Positions 47,283 through 59,402 of a DNA stretch of 64,000 nt are shown one piece after another. Each line of letters opens with the position of its first letter. The stretch's first letter is position 1. A model generated the notes under the pieces. The model saw only the letters and a list, made by a program, of their open reading frames with translations, made no database searches and had not been told where the DNA came from. A program made the translations under genes and the position numbers. The stretch is from Macrocybe gigantea (lineage: Eukaryota; Basidiomycota; Agaricomycetes; Agaricales; Callistosporiaceae): assembly GCA_011319805.1 (NCBI GenBank), contig SJRY01000268.1:124001-188000 (forward strand), given 5' to 3'.

Positions 47283-47521
47283 TACATTGCCATTTCATTA
47301 TTGACACCCAGGGATGCAAGAATTCTGTTACGATACCAAAATTGCCACTTCAAGATATTTATGTGTTAATTTCATACAATGTAGGGCAACCACTCGACTA
47401 ACCGACACGAATAACATGTTCAAGTCCGTACATTGGGTGATAATCATAGCAGTTTACAGGTACAACGGAAGAACGCAGAAAGGCGGCACGCAGTGTATAG
47501 CGAGAATCAATGCAAGAGGGC
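47283..47521. other. Convergent intergenic spacer
   Basis: About 240 bp between the stops of PET127 and P450 gene A. No gene was recognised. Confidence 0.5.
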
Positions 47522-49627
47522 TCAAGACGAACGTTTTCTGAACATAACTGAAGCCTTCCTATTTGGTGTGCTTTGCATCATGAACCAGTCATCTGGGGGG
47601 CGGATACCGTCCTCAAACTTGACATCGTAATTCAGCAAAACATGCACCATCATCAGCTTGATTTCGTTCACGGCAAAGAAACGACCAGGACTAGTTTCAA
47701 GACTTAATTGAATGCTGAAATTCACATCACAGCGGATAGCACCTACCATGCATGGCGTCCATGTCCAAACACAACATAGTCCGATCCTAGGGCAACCATT
47801 TGGTGCTTGAGGGCCTCACCTTCGTCTTGCCTCATCTTCGCAAATCTAAATCCATCAAATTCGTTGGGATTCTCATAATAAGTCTATCACGGGTCAGAAG
47901 GTCAAAACGGTCGACATAAATTGGACTGCCTTACTCCATCGTAATGAGTAGAATCTATCGCGACCGAAATCGTATTGCCCGCCGGAACAACGGTTCCATC
48001 GGAGAAAGTGAAGTCCTTTAGGAGTTTGCGACCCATGATCACTGCCGCACCGAGGGATGAGATACGTGGAAATGTGACCGAAATGAAAGCAACCATACAA
48101 CTGCCGTTACCGTGCATCCGCTTAGACTCCTTCATGAAGCTATCTAGCTTACGCATTTTCCCCAATGCAATCTTAGTAAGTCCTTCGTTATTGACTATAG
48201 CTTCTGCCTCTTCCCGAAGTTCCTGGACATAGGAGGGATAAGCAGCGAGGTCATACAAGGCCTCCGTAAAAGCCTAACAGAAAAATGGGTAAGATTGTTC
48301 CACGAGCCGTTTTTTGTAATCGTACGATGGAGGTCGTATGGATGGCAGCAAAATTTATTGTCAAGACCCGGAGGGTTAAGTCACGGACTGATCTTTGCGG
48401 TCCTTGTGCTTCTTCGAGTAGCCAGCTAATAAGGTCATTCTATGGTAAACCATCAATATGACGTACGCAGAAAAAGCTTATAAGACTCACTGGCTTGTCT
48501 GGCCAATCAGGCCCATATTTCTCTTCCATGCAGAGGCGTTCCTTGATGATAGGACCGAGGTGGCGCTGCGCGCGTCTGACACTTTGTGGGACTTGCGTGA
48601 GAAGCCGTCCGACCAATCTTGACGAGTTCAGTACCGACGGTCCGTCGCGGACGGTAGCATTGAACTTACGGCCTAAGGAAGCTGGGAAAGATGTTGATGA
48701 TGTTAGCAGCCTTGATGACGAATATTGTAAAGTCTTCGTTCAATGCTCTGTAGTCGGGATCCCGGCCTGTAGGTCAGTTTTATTTGACTTGTTGGGGAAT
48801 GACGAGCGCGAGGTGACCGACACAAGGGGAGTCCGACAAAAAGCCGGTTGCTCGTCCTGCAAACGACGTGCATTATAGTTTCATAAGCAGGGACCTTAAC
48901 CCACTCTTTATAAATATATCAGCGGTGTGTTATGCAAGGGAGACATCTGTCCAACTGACCTTCTGAGGGTGGGATATAGTCTGTGAATGCTTCTGCAATC
49001 TCATCGCATACCTCAGGAAACCGGATCGCGAGATTTCGGGTGAGGGGCGTCCGAACGACTGCAATATGGTATGGATCGATGTTTATTTCTGGGCCCAGAG
49101 TATGATCGCTTTGGATGATCTAAACCGAAACCTTCTAAGTCAAATCGGGGTCCCCGATCAAGGTAGTTCCTTCACCTCTGTGACAGCCTCTCTAAATGAC
49201 ATTTGATCGTCTGTGGCCTTCCTAATGTCATCGATCATCTGTCGGCCACTGACGACGATCATCCATTTCGAAATCAGAGGGACTCTGAATACCGAGCCAG
49301 GGTACTGGACGAGTCCAACGAAAATGAAAAATGGAACAACAACTTGGTCTTAATCATGGACATCCCGACTAACCTTTCGGTAACCTTCCTCGATCATTTC
49401 TCTAGAATGGAACACAAACTTCCATGTTCCAAGGTAAGAGGAGACAATTCCAGATGGCCCCACGACAGGTATGTTACTGAGCTAGAGGATCGTCAAGAGA
49501 GTCAGAATCCAGCCTCGGTATACAGACTCGCCTTGGACCTGGCCACGACGACTTTGTATAGGCTTGAAATGACGTAGAACGATGCCAGCAAGCCAGCAAA
49601 GAGAACGTAATTAGAATGATATTCCAT
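47522..49627 (-). CDS. Cytochrome P450 monooxygenase, tandem copy A
   Basis: Microsomal class II P450 resembling basidiomycete CYP512-like monooxygenases; substrate unknown. The N-terminal membrane anchor is MEYHSNYVLFAGLLASFYVI, then IPVVGPSGIVSSYLGTWKF, VFRVPLISKWMIVVSGRQMI, GPDWPDKPNDLISWLLEEAQ, INFAAIHTTSI (I-helix), DSFMKESKRMHG (ExxR), FTFSDGTVVPAGNTISVAID, the heme motif [20 protein letters not shown] split by an intron within the Cys codon, and MMVHVLLNYDVKFEDG. Intron 1 uses a GC donor (GCGAGT at 49531-49526). About a dozen exons, none broken in the parts I checked. Same strand and close relative of copy B. Confidence 0.9.
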
Positions 49628-50285
49628 GGCAGTCAGTTGGTGGGCTTGTTCGAGCGCGCAACCGCAACGGTCTTTTCAACACGTTTTCACGTCATGAAGA
49701 CCACCATAATACGGCCCGCGGAATAATGTCAGGTTCCCAAGAACATACTTAGAAGGTCCTCGTAAGGCAAGTGATTGACATTGTTGGCATTCAAGGGCAT
49801 GCAACAATGCACATGATCATGATGGACATGTTATGATGCTTCTTCGCACCCACCGACGACGTCGATCATTGGAGGCAGTCTATTGGCTGGTCACGCGGCT
49901 GTCTTTGAAAGTACATGATGGATTGAGAGCGCCCCAAAAGCACTAGAAAGTCCGAGACCAGCTTCCTTTCTGACGGAGCTCTGAGCCAATTGCTGTTGCG
50001 GTGGCGGGGATATTGGATACGATGAGAAGCCGAGCGTTCCTTGGCACGACTGAAATCGCAAGGGTGCACACCATTACAGCAGCAAAGGCGGCTGATGTGG
50101 AGATGCGTGGTTTGCACGTTGCTCGCCGGAAACGTCGACGAGCACTTGCCATAGTTGACGCGCTGTGAAGAGTAACGTCACTGTCGTCTTTACCAGCGCT
50201 TCGAAAAATGAAAAACCACGCATATTATTGCAGGGCTGTGCTGCTACTTCACAGTAACCAATAAGCAATATGACGATGAGATAGC
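49628..50285. other. Spacer between tandem P450 genes
   Basis: About 660 bp holding the promoter of copy A. No gene was recognised; short open frames lack resemblance to known families. Confidence 0.5.
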
Positions 50286-52380
50286 TTAGGAAAACCGTGT
50301 TCTAAACATGACCGAAGCCTTCCTATTCGGAGCGCTATGGATCATAAACCAGTCTTCTGGAGGGCGAACCCCGTCTTCGAACTTGACGTCGTAGTTCAAA
50401 AGGACGTGTATCATCATCAGCTTTATTTCCAGTGCCGCAAGATACCGACCAGGGCTAACCAAAAATCAGTGACGGAACGATTTGAATTAATATCCTCACC
50501 CACCAAGCATGACGTCCATGCCCGAATACAACATAGTCAGAACTAGTTGTTGTCGCTTGACGCTGGAAACCCTGATCGTTGTTTTCCTTTGTTTTAGCGA
50601 ATCGGAAACCGTCGAATTCGTGGGGATTTTCGTAATAAGTCTGCCAGATTAATGATTCAAACGTTGCAATACCATGGGGTGTGAGACTTTCTAACCTCGT
50701 CATGGTGAGTGGAGTTTATTGCAACGGATATCGTGTTTCCCGCTGGAACGACAGTTCCATCAGAGAAAGCGAAGTCCTTTAGGACTTTACGCTCCATGAC
50801 CACTATGCAGGGACGCTGAGTCACGTGATAATGGAATTGAGACGAAGCTTATCGTACAGCTGCCGTTGCCGTGCATTCGCTTAGACTCCTTCAGGAAGCT
50901 ATCGAGCTTGAACATTTTATCGAGTGAGGTCTTGGTTAGTCCTTCTTCGTTGATTATGGTTTCAACTTCCTCTCGAAGTTCAGGTACATATGATGGGTAG
51001 GCAGCAAGGTCATATAAGGCGTCTGTAAATGCCTAAAAGCGGCCATCAGCAATTTTGTTCAATACCCCGAATCCTATAGTCATACGATTGATGTAGTGTG
51101 AATTGCGGCGAAGTTTATCGTCAGGACACGTAGGGTAAGGTCGCGAATAGACTTTTGCGGTCCTTCGGCTTCTTCAAGTAGCCAACTAATCAGGTCGTTC
51201 TATTAAAAAAATATCAATGAGCGATTGCTTCTAAGGCCTGCTAACTGACAGGCTTTTCGGGCCAATTGCGACTATAGTTTTCCTCCATCTCGAGGCGTTC
51301 TTTGATCATGGGAGCGAGATGAGCCTGTACGCGCTGAACACTCCGTGGTACGTCAGTAAGGAGTTTCCCAACCAGGCTTAACCACATTCAGCTTTGCAAC
51401 TTGCACAGCAACAGATATGGGCAACTTACGGCCTAAGGAAGCTTGGGAAGATGTTGATGATATGCGATGCTTTTATGACATAGACTGCGAATGCTTCAAG
51501 TAGGTCTCTGTAGTCGGGGTCACGACCTGAAATATTCAAATTGATTTACATTGGCGGGAGGTTGTTTGAAGGTGAAATAGCATACACAAGGGCAGGCCAA
51601 CGAAAAGTCGATTGCTCGATCTGCACACCATGTGCACGCTGGTCTCGAGAGCGGATACCTTGATCCAGTCTTCACAGACATGTAAGAAGCACGCTTGGAA
51701 CATAAAGTCGCAGTCGATTCACCTTTGGTAAGAGGGATGTAATCATTGAATGCTGCCCTTACTTCATCCTGGAGGTCAAGGAACCGACTCCCGAGGTTTC
51801 GCGTGAGATGCGATCGAACTACAGTGATGTGATACAAAGACTCCGTGACTTCTGGACCCAGCGTGTATTCCGTCTGGATGGTCTGAAATAGTGAGAAATA
51901 AGTGAAATGATCATCCAGGACAACCTACGCGCTCACCTCGGCAACAGCTTCCTTGAACGACAATTCATCATCCGTCGCTTTTCGGATATCGTCAATCATT
52001 CGTCGACCGCCGACAACAATCATCCATCTGGAGATCATTGGGACTCGGAATACGGAACCCGAATACTGGACTGGACATGAAAAGAGGAATGGATACCAAC
52101 AGTCGGAACTCTGACGCGCCTTTCTGTAACCTTCCTCTATCATTTCTTTCGAATGAAATAAGAACCGCCAAGCTCCAAGGTAGGAAGAAAGAATCCCAGA
52201 TTGCCCAACAACGGGTATGTGGCGGAGCTGCAGCGATGACGCGGTCAGAGGTTGCTCAATCAGGGAGGGAGGCGGATGAAGACGTACTTTTGACCTAGAC
52301 AAAATGGCTTTGTATATTATGCTGGACACTATGTAGCAAGAGCCTAGAAGTGCGGCGACTACGGATAGATGATTCTCCAT
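50286..52380 (-). CDS. Cytochrome P450 monooxygenase, tandem copy B
   Basis: Close paralogue of copy A with the same exon layout. The anchor is MENHLSVVAALLGSCYIVSS; then HIPVVGQSGILSSYLGAWRF, VFRVPMISRWMIVVGGRRMI, EVRAAFNDYIPLTKGE, VHMVCRSSNRLFVGLPLC, NWPEKPNDLISWLLEEAEGP, INFAAIHTTSIAFTDALYDL, DSFLKESKRMHGNGS (ExxR), FAFSDGTVVPAGNTISVAIN, and heme loop [20 protein letters not shown] with the Cys codon split by an intron. The first intron has a GT donor where copy A has GC. All key residues are present, so both copies should be active enzymes, with reductase supplied in trans. Confidence 0.9.
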
Positions 52381-53475
52381 GGTGGTCGACTGTTAGCTGG
52401 AATTGGGCCGTTCGAGCACTTGGTGGACTCGTATGCTGCAACTTTTCAACTTTTTCAGCAAGGCATTGTTTCAAAAAAGACGGTGGCTGTGGACACTGGA
52501 TAATCATCATCATCAACGTGTGCCATATCTATAAATATGGTTAGCAGTAACGTTGCAGTCGTACTGACACTTTCCGACCCACGGGACATGATGGCTCTGA
52601 TGTTCTCTGTTCACGTCCATAGCAAATCGTGATCTTTAAGATTGCGAGCGCTATATACGAGGACGCCTTTACCAATGCAGATCCTTTGATCGGTCATCTT
52701 GACAGGCGCCTCATTGTGCGAAAATGATGGACTTGATATGATGGATCATGAAATTGATGCTTTGTGGAATTCAGAGGTTGGGATACTATGAAGTGACTGA
52801 TTTTCAAGTTGGGAGGTGAAACTGTTATGCTGACGAGTGACCACAGGACACAATAATCTCGAATGTAGCAGCATTGATCCTGTCTTTTATGTACCTTGGT
52901 CCAAGGGCGATGGATGCTCATGATGGGTTCTTCTGAGGCTTCTTTTCAAATTTCTGTGAATAGAGAGCGCACATTGGCCTGGAACGGCGTAGACTTGAAT
53001 TTTCGTTATTTCCTGCTGGTCACCGGCAGCCAATCAGGAATGGCGTCCATCGATCGTAAGACCTTGTACATAACCCGCTTCGTCGAGAGACAGCGTCAAA
53101 AGAGTACACGCGGGGTGTTTGAGAGAAAGTTGAGGCGCGTGCGTTGTGGTCGGGCTGCACGTGGAGCAGGGAGATCGTCCCGCCGCTTAGACCAAGGGCA
53201 ACACCGCCTTGCGATTCTCCGTTGTCTCTCCGCCCAATCATCATCCTCCAGGGTGGACTTCCCTGACATCCACAGCAGCGGCGCCTTTCTCTGGCGCGTC
53301 GAACCTGTGTGCGAATGGCAAGCGTATGTAATGCCAAGCCCTTCTTTCCAGGCGTTCCAGACTGATCTGCCAACAGATCCCCGAACAATTTCAGATACAA
53401 TCCCCACAGGTGAGCCGTCTGATCTGAACTACAAACTGCTGCACTTCTCCTGTCGCCTGGTGGGGATCACTTGCT
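52381..53475. other. Divergent intergenic region P450 B / USP gene, about 1.1 kb
   Basis: Long frames on both strands between 52900 and 53590 overlap and show no family resemblance. The region is best read as promoters and 5' UTRs of the two divergent genes. Confidence 0.45.
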
Positions 53476-55822
53476 ATGAGCACCTCCGATGCCGCCCAAA
53501 AAGTGCGCAGCTGGACTGCCAAGTACATTCCCCGGCCAGGAAGCAGTGGAGGCAGGCCCAGCACGAGCAGCAGGCCGGGAAGCGCTAGCGGTCGATCAGC
53601 CAGTGGCGGAGGCATTGCAGGCTCGCTCTTCAGGATGTCCACCTCGTCTCTTCCTACCCCGGAAGAGGGCAGAGAGTTGGCGACCCGCTCTCCCCCGCCA
53701 GCTATCCCCCGTCGCCAGTTCTGGCCCCCATTTCACTTCCACCATCTAACACCGACAGTGGAAGGACTACGCCTGTGTCTCGTGCAGGCACTTTTGACTC
53801 TACTAATTCTTCGAGACCCTCGACTCCTAAACGTCGTTCCTTCACCAATCTGATCTCCACTCCCCACCAGGCTCTTGAGCGGGAAGCCTCGCAGCTCCTC
53901 TAAATGCCCTCGAACGCACTAACACCTCCCACCAGAACAACCCTTCAAACGGCAAGTCTTCCGACCACAATGGCAAGAGCTCCGGATTCGGCAGGTCTCT
54001 CAGCTCGATGATGGGCGGATTCCCCTCCTTGTCCTTGACACGCACCAGCACCCGAGAGACCACCTATCCCAGCAACGGCGATGACAAGGAAATCCGCGGC
54101 CGCTCCTTGGTCAAAATGAAGCGCGTCAAGTCGGCGTCTCAAGCACCGCCCGAAAACGATGTATGGTCACGGAGTCAGTCGCGCACTCGTTCCCAATCCC
54201 CTTTCTCGTTCCGCCGTTTCCGCAGCAGGGAATCATCTCCAGTACCACAAGCGATACCCCTCACCCATTCCGATACCGAGCTTTCCGATACAGCTTCAGT
54301 CCGACCGCGCAGCACCTCCTTCACTGATGATCACGATTCCGGAGATGAGATGGTCGGTGAAACGGACGCGGAGACAGACGAAGAGGATACCTCGAACGAC
54401 GATGGCTTCGATCCAGTGACGGAGCGCAATACGGAGCGCAACGCTCTGATCGCCCCGGTGACTCTGGATGGCACTATTCCCCCCGAAGCTGAGGATCCGG
54501 ATCCATTGGGAGAAGGCGTCAACGTCGTCGTCCCTCCCGAGCCATACTTCCCTAGCACCCTTAATTCCAGCAATACAATACGAGGAAAGAGGAACCCTCG
54601 CCGCCGAAAATCCGTCAAGCATCACGAACCGCTGGAATTCCAGACCAGCCGGCCCATATTTCAGAGGGACCGTTGCACCATAACCATAACGCAAGGCAAT
54701 CCGGAAGCGAGCCTGGGCGAAAGAAGGCAGCGCCGATATGTCGTAGCAAGTGATTTGAGTGAGGAAAGTAGATATGCCGTGGAGTGGGGCATAGGAACTG
54801 TACTCCGGGATGGCGATTCAATGCTGATCGTTACTGTCGTCGAGAACGAGGCGAAAGGTGCACACCCCCGCATGCCCCATTATGAGTGTCTGACGTCTAT
54901 TGCAGTCGACCCTCAGATCCCCAACGCGGCGGACCGCGCAACCAAGCTGAGAAGTCAACAAGAGGTGCGTTTTGATCCAGCATCACTCACTTATAAACCA
55001 GGAGGATCTGAATTTCAATCATCCCCAAGCGCCAAGGATTGGCATATATACTCGTCCGCCAAGCGACGAGTCTCTTGCAACGCACTCGCCTCAACGTCAG
55101 AGTCTCTTGCCAAGCTTGGCATGCGAAAAACGCGCGCCATATGTTGTTAGGTGGGATCAGGTCTTGGCAGACTTGGGGTCCATATGATCAATTAACGCCG
55201 CCGGCTGCAGACATCGTGGATCACAATGAACCAACCATGCTTATCGTTGGGTCCCGAGGTTTAGGCCAATTAAAAGGGCGAGTCGTTTCTTCCGCGCTTC
55301 GTGTAGCGCATCATCTGAACAATTGATCCAGGATTCTACTCGGCTCTACCTCTCACTATCTTATCCAGGTTTGATCGTTTGCTTTTCTGACCATGCATAT
55401 ACTCATATCCAAGCCCTTCGCCTGTACAATCAGAAATGCTCTGTCCCGGTTATGGTGAGAGGCACCCCGTTACCTAAAGGCTTTTGCAGTCTGACCATTT
55501 TCGTCAGGTCGCTCGCCGCAGGCTCAAACGTCCACCGAGACGTTCGGCTCACCTATCGACACATCGGACACATGTCTCACTCGCCGAGGCCGGCATCGAT
55601 AGAGTCGCAGCCAAAGTCGATCAAGACGTGCAAGTCATGAGGGAAGAGATCAAGAGGGATGATGACCGCAGAGATGGAGGACCTGGTAGTCGAGACCAGC
55701 CCCTCGTTGTGGAGGAGGTCATCGGCGAAGCCGAAGCGGATGAGGACGTTGCGGAAGACGAGGCCGACGAGGACCCCGATGAGAATAATACCGCAACCGT
55801 GACCAAAGTTGCTGGGCAATAA
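53476..55822 (+). CDS. Universal stress protein (UspA-domain) with long disordered N terminus (two one-base deletions)
   Basis: Fungal UspA-fold protein; nucleotide binding and a stress or cell-wall signalling role are inferred from the family. It starts MSTSDAAQKVRSWTAKYIPR. The first ~330 residues are Ser/Arg/Pro-rich, then acidic. The Usp domain is YVVASDLSEESRYAVEWGIG, DSMLIVTVVEN, DPQIPNAADRATKLRSQQE, GLAYILVRQATSLLQRTRLN, CQAWHAKNARHMLL, EPTMLIVGSRGLGQLKG, ILLGSTSHYLIQ and KCSVPVMVARRRLKRPPRR, including the G-x-R-G-L-G ATP-loop region. One intron (55278-55331) is GC-AG. The CCCCC run at 53706-53710 and a site near 53891-53901 are each one base short. The C terminus is acidic. Confidence 0.87.
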
Positions 55823-56039
55823 CCATGGCGTGTGATAGTCTCAAATAGCCGGCATTATGCTAATATCTTAATGCATATGTATGGTCTACGTATTGTACAG
55901 TAGCTGTACCCTCGAGCTCTCTTCTCATCCTATAGAGTTGGAATCTTAATAATAATTGAGCTCAGTCTTATTATATCATCGGTGGCGGAGCTGGCTTAGT
56001 CTCGGGTATTCTTATTTCCTGTATACGATGATTCCAGAT
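55823..56039. other. Convergent intergenic spacer
   Basis: About 215 bp, AT-rich, between the stops of the USP gene and the M3 peptidase. Nothing recognisable. Confidence 0.5.
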
Positions 56040-59000
56040 TTACAAATTAGATGTTGCTACAGATCCGAATAATTCCTTCATGAATGCGTCGCTATTGGGC
56101 GGTCTGCCGAGGAAATCCTGCATAGGACGTGTTAGACCATAGAGAACGGTGTCCGCAGGATATTACCTTTAAGGAGTCGAGCTCCTCGCGGCTTCCGCCT
56201 GGCTGTAGAATCCTGTCCCTGTACTGTTTGCCGCGCAAAGGATCCAGAGGGTCTGCCTTGAAAACGGTGGCTGCAGAGCGAAGACATTCAAAATTTGCGC
56301 CAGAATAGCATAACACATTAGGTTACCCACCATACATATCAGCTGCGAAGACCAAAGAATAGGTGTATCTAGTTGATAGATCAACGTCAGTTGCAGACAC
56401 AACAACGGCGAACGGTGATGCGTTACCCATAGTATCCGGCATCGTATCCGCCAGTGATATGGCCGAACGTTCCTTCAAAGGGGTGAGCTAGCTTCTCAAA
56501 TTTGCTTCATGTGATATACCTTGACCGGGGCACGCTTTGCCACCTTTCACCAACGACACCTTTTCTCTAAGAGAATTCCATAGCTCGGTGTAATTCTCAG
56601 ATTCTGGTGCACGATATTAGATGTGAGGTGGAAGCCAGTGACTCCGTGCAGTACCTTTGTCTGTGTGAACTTTAAGGTCGTACTTGGCGAAGAAGAGCTG
56701 ACGAAGGTAGAAAAGGCCGACATTCACATAGCGACTGTTGACTTCCATGTCAGTAAAATTTGAATTTCAGGTAAAGCACATGCCTTTTGACAAGTTTATC
56801 GATGAGCTCCGGAGACAATGGTTTCTTCGTCTCGTAGTGGCTAGACATTTGCTTGAGAACCTCAGGCTCCCAGCACCTGAACCGTCCTGTGAGACAATCG
56901 CATGTGCGCTTGATGGTCAACACTACTTACCAGTTCTCCAACATCTGTGAAGGTGCTTCGACAAAGTCCCTCGCAACGCTATGAGGGCTCATTCAATCTG
57001 GAGCTCAGTTAAAGGAGCAACATACAATACCTGGTTCCATGGAATCGTGCATATTTCGTCCTGCTTAGCAAGCCGTGGAATACATGACCCATCTCATGAA
57101 AGAATGTCACGACGTCATCATGGCGCATGAGAGCAGGCTTCTCGGGCGTCGGTTTCGCGAGATTAGCAACCATGGCTGCGACTGGGTAGCTGCGCTTCTT
57201 GTCTGGTGTTTCATAACCCGAGAGCAACGGCCACACAGCGGCATGGGAGTACTTGGAAGCTGGAAATAAAATAAAATCAGACTGGTCTGGCGAAAGAAGA
57301 AAAACTTGATATCTACCACGAGGGAACAAGTCCAAGTAGCAGTAGCCGACGAAGCCTGATTCATCTTTAGCATCCTTCTCCCAAACGGCGAACTGCTGGA
57401 CCTCTGCAGGGACGGTCAGATCAGGTGAGTTTTGGGCTCAACGGTTGCGGACCTGGATGCCAAGTAGACCCCTTTATCTCCTCGAAACGGACGCCAAGAA
57501 GATTCTGGTAGATTTGAAGGATAGCGGGCACAACGACGGCAACTGGGAAATATTCCTTGACTAGCATGTCGTCTAGGTTGAGACTTTGTTCAATGAATTT
57601 GCGATCGTAGTAACGATAGTCCCAGATGTAGAACTCTCCATCGAATGAAAGTCCTTTCTCCTCATGTTCCTTCTTCTTGATAGCCAAGAGAACTTCACGC
57701 TCTTTGAGTCCAACCGGTCTCAGTTTGGACTCCAGGTCGCCGAGGAACTGGGATTCTATAAGCCCCAACCTAGATAAAGGGAACTGGCTAACAACGCACG
57801 TCTTCTATACCCTTGCCAGTCTTGATCATTTTAACTTCAGTGACATAATCGGCCCTAAGTCAGAAACGACGTTAGAAGAGTGGAAGGAAGCGTATATTTC
57901 TTTCTCACCAAGTATTATAGCCCAGCAGCTTAGAGATTCTGCGGCGAAGTCCAAGAGCTTTATCAAGAAGAGGAACATTGATTGCCAGACGAGATTCGTA
58001 GCCTTCTTGAGCTTTCCGGCGAGTGTCGGGGTTCTCAGCAAATTTGAACTATGATCGCAAAAGTATGCTTCACATCGCGGGTACATCAGATGCGAGAGCA
58101 CTACTCACGATTGGGAAGATGTCTGGAGTCTTGTAAGTCACGTCATAGACATCCTTAGAGCCCTCAGTCCGTTTCATATACCCGGATATGACATCGTTGG
58201 GAACGCCTTTGAGTTCTTCCTCTGTAAACGTGATGACGGCCTAGTCCTCCAGTGTTAAAGCATTGAATTAGATAATTGTGCATCACATACATTCTCTTCA
58301 TTGAAGTTTTTCTAGGTGGCTGGGTTTGAATGATTAATCCATATGATTGGCTTGAGGTACATACGCTGAACTCGAGACAAACTTGGGACAGCTCCTTCTT
58401 GAGAGTCGTCAATTCCGCTCTCTCCTTATCAGGCAGAGCCAAACCAGCTCGAGTTCCGTCTAATATCTATATTCCAGCGTGAATTGAAGAGGAATCTAGC
58501 TTCACATTCGAGAAGCTCACCATCTTCTCTACGAGTCGTTGCTCCTCTGGAGACAACTTTTCCCATTCTCCAGATTCCTTGAGATTTTTCTGCGCGGCAA
58601 CCTTGGCACGATAAACGTCGAGGCGCATGGATGACTCTACGCCATAGTCTCGGACGAGCGATTCAGCCTCGTTCGAGGCATCGCGCAACTCCTTGGAAGG
58701 GGAGACGTTCTGATAAAAGGCCAGAGGCTCCGTGCCAGCATCGAGCTTCGTCTCTGCCTCGGCAAGGACAGTCTGATTATCAGGCAGGAAGTGTTATTTC
58801 CGGCTTGTCGGATGATCAGAGGGACATAGCCAACGTACGAACACCTGTGTTGAGCGCCGTGAGCTCCGATATACCCAGCAAGTGCGGAACAACTCTCACA
58901 GATTCGAAATTGCACTTCTCTGGTGCAAGCAAACCCACTTTGTCCTGAACTGCACGATCCTGCTCGATAAACTCCTTGGTGAGACGCGTAATCTCCTCTG

Positions 59001-59298
59001 TGGAGTGGTTCCAGAAAAGCGCGGGCTGAGGCGGAGTCGACGACATCGATGAAGGAGATGATATGCCTGAGAAGATGGAGTACTGGGACAGGAACCTGTA
59101 ATTTAGGCTTCGAAGGAGACTAGCTGACTCGCGACCGGATCCCAACAGCGTGGTGTGAGTTCGGATATCTCCACCTCCTATCGATCTCCAGCTCACGCTA
59201 GCGAGTCCCGCGACCACGAGGGCGCCTCCCCATCCCGCAAGGGTTCCCCTGCCCTGTAGCACGGACGGCAGACATCGCGACCCCGCTCGAAGGGCCAT
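56040..59298 (-). CDS. PRD1: M3 family zinc oligopeptidase (saccharolysin/thimet type)
   Basis: Zinc metallopeptidase that degrades short peptides such as cleaved presequences, in cytosol and mitochondrial intermembrane space. The zinc site is VTFFHEMGHVFHGLLSRTKY (HExxH) with the downstream DFVEAPSQMLENW glutamate. Other blocks: SKELRDASNEAESLVRDYGV, SMRLDVYRAKVAAQKNL, SYPVAAMVANLAKP, VAVVVPAILQIYQNLLGVRF. A presequence plus a hydrophobic stretch (ALVVAGLASVSW) occupies the first 40 residues; an internal ATG at 59046 (MSSTPPQPALFWNHSTEE) matches the usual cytosolic start, so two forms are possible. Many short exons, including a probable 6-nt exon at 58839-58844. The stop at 56040 follows ELFGSVATSNL. 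Confidence 0.92.
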
Positions 59299-59402
59299 GT
59301 CGTTTTGCAACGTCAGCACCGAAATTTTATAGTCGATCTAATCTTATCTTACGCCAAAACACGATTGCTACTTACACATCTATCTATCTATACATCGTAT
59401 TG

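Noticed and set aside
52896..53588. 230-codon + strand frame and overlapping minus frames before the USP gene
   Set aside because: Overlapping frames on both strands, none with domains or conserved motifs; the recognised USP start at 53476 lies within it in another frame.
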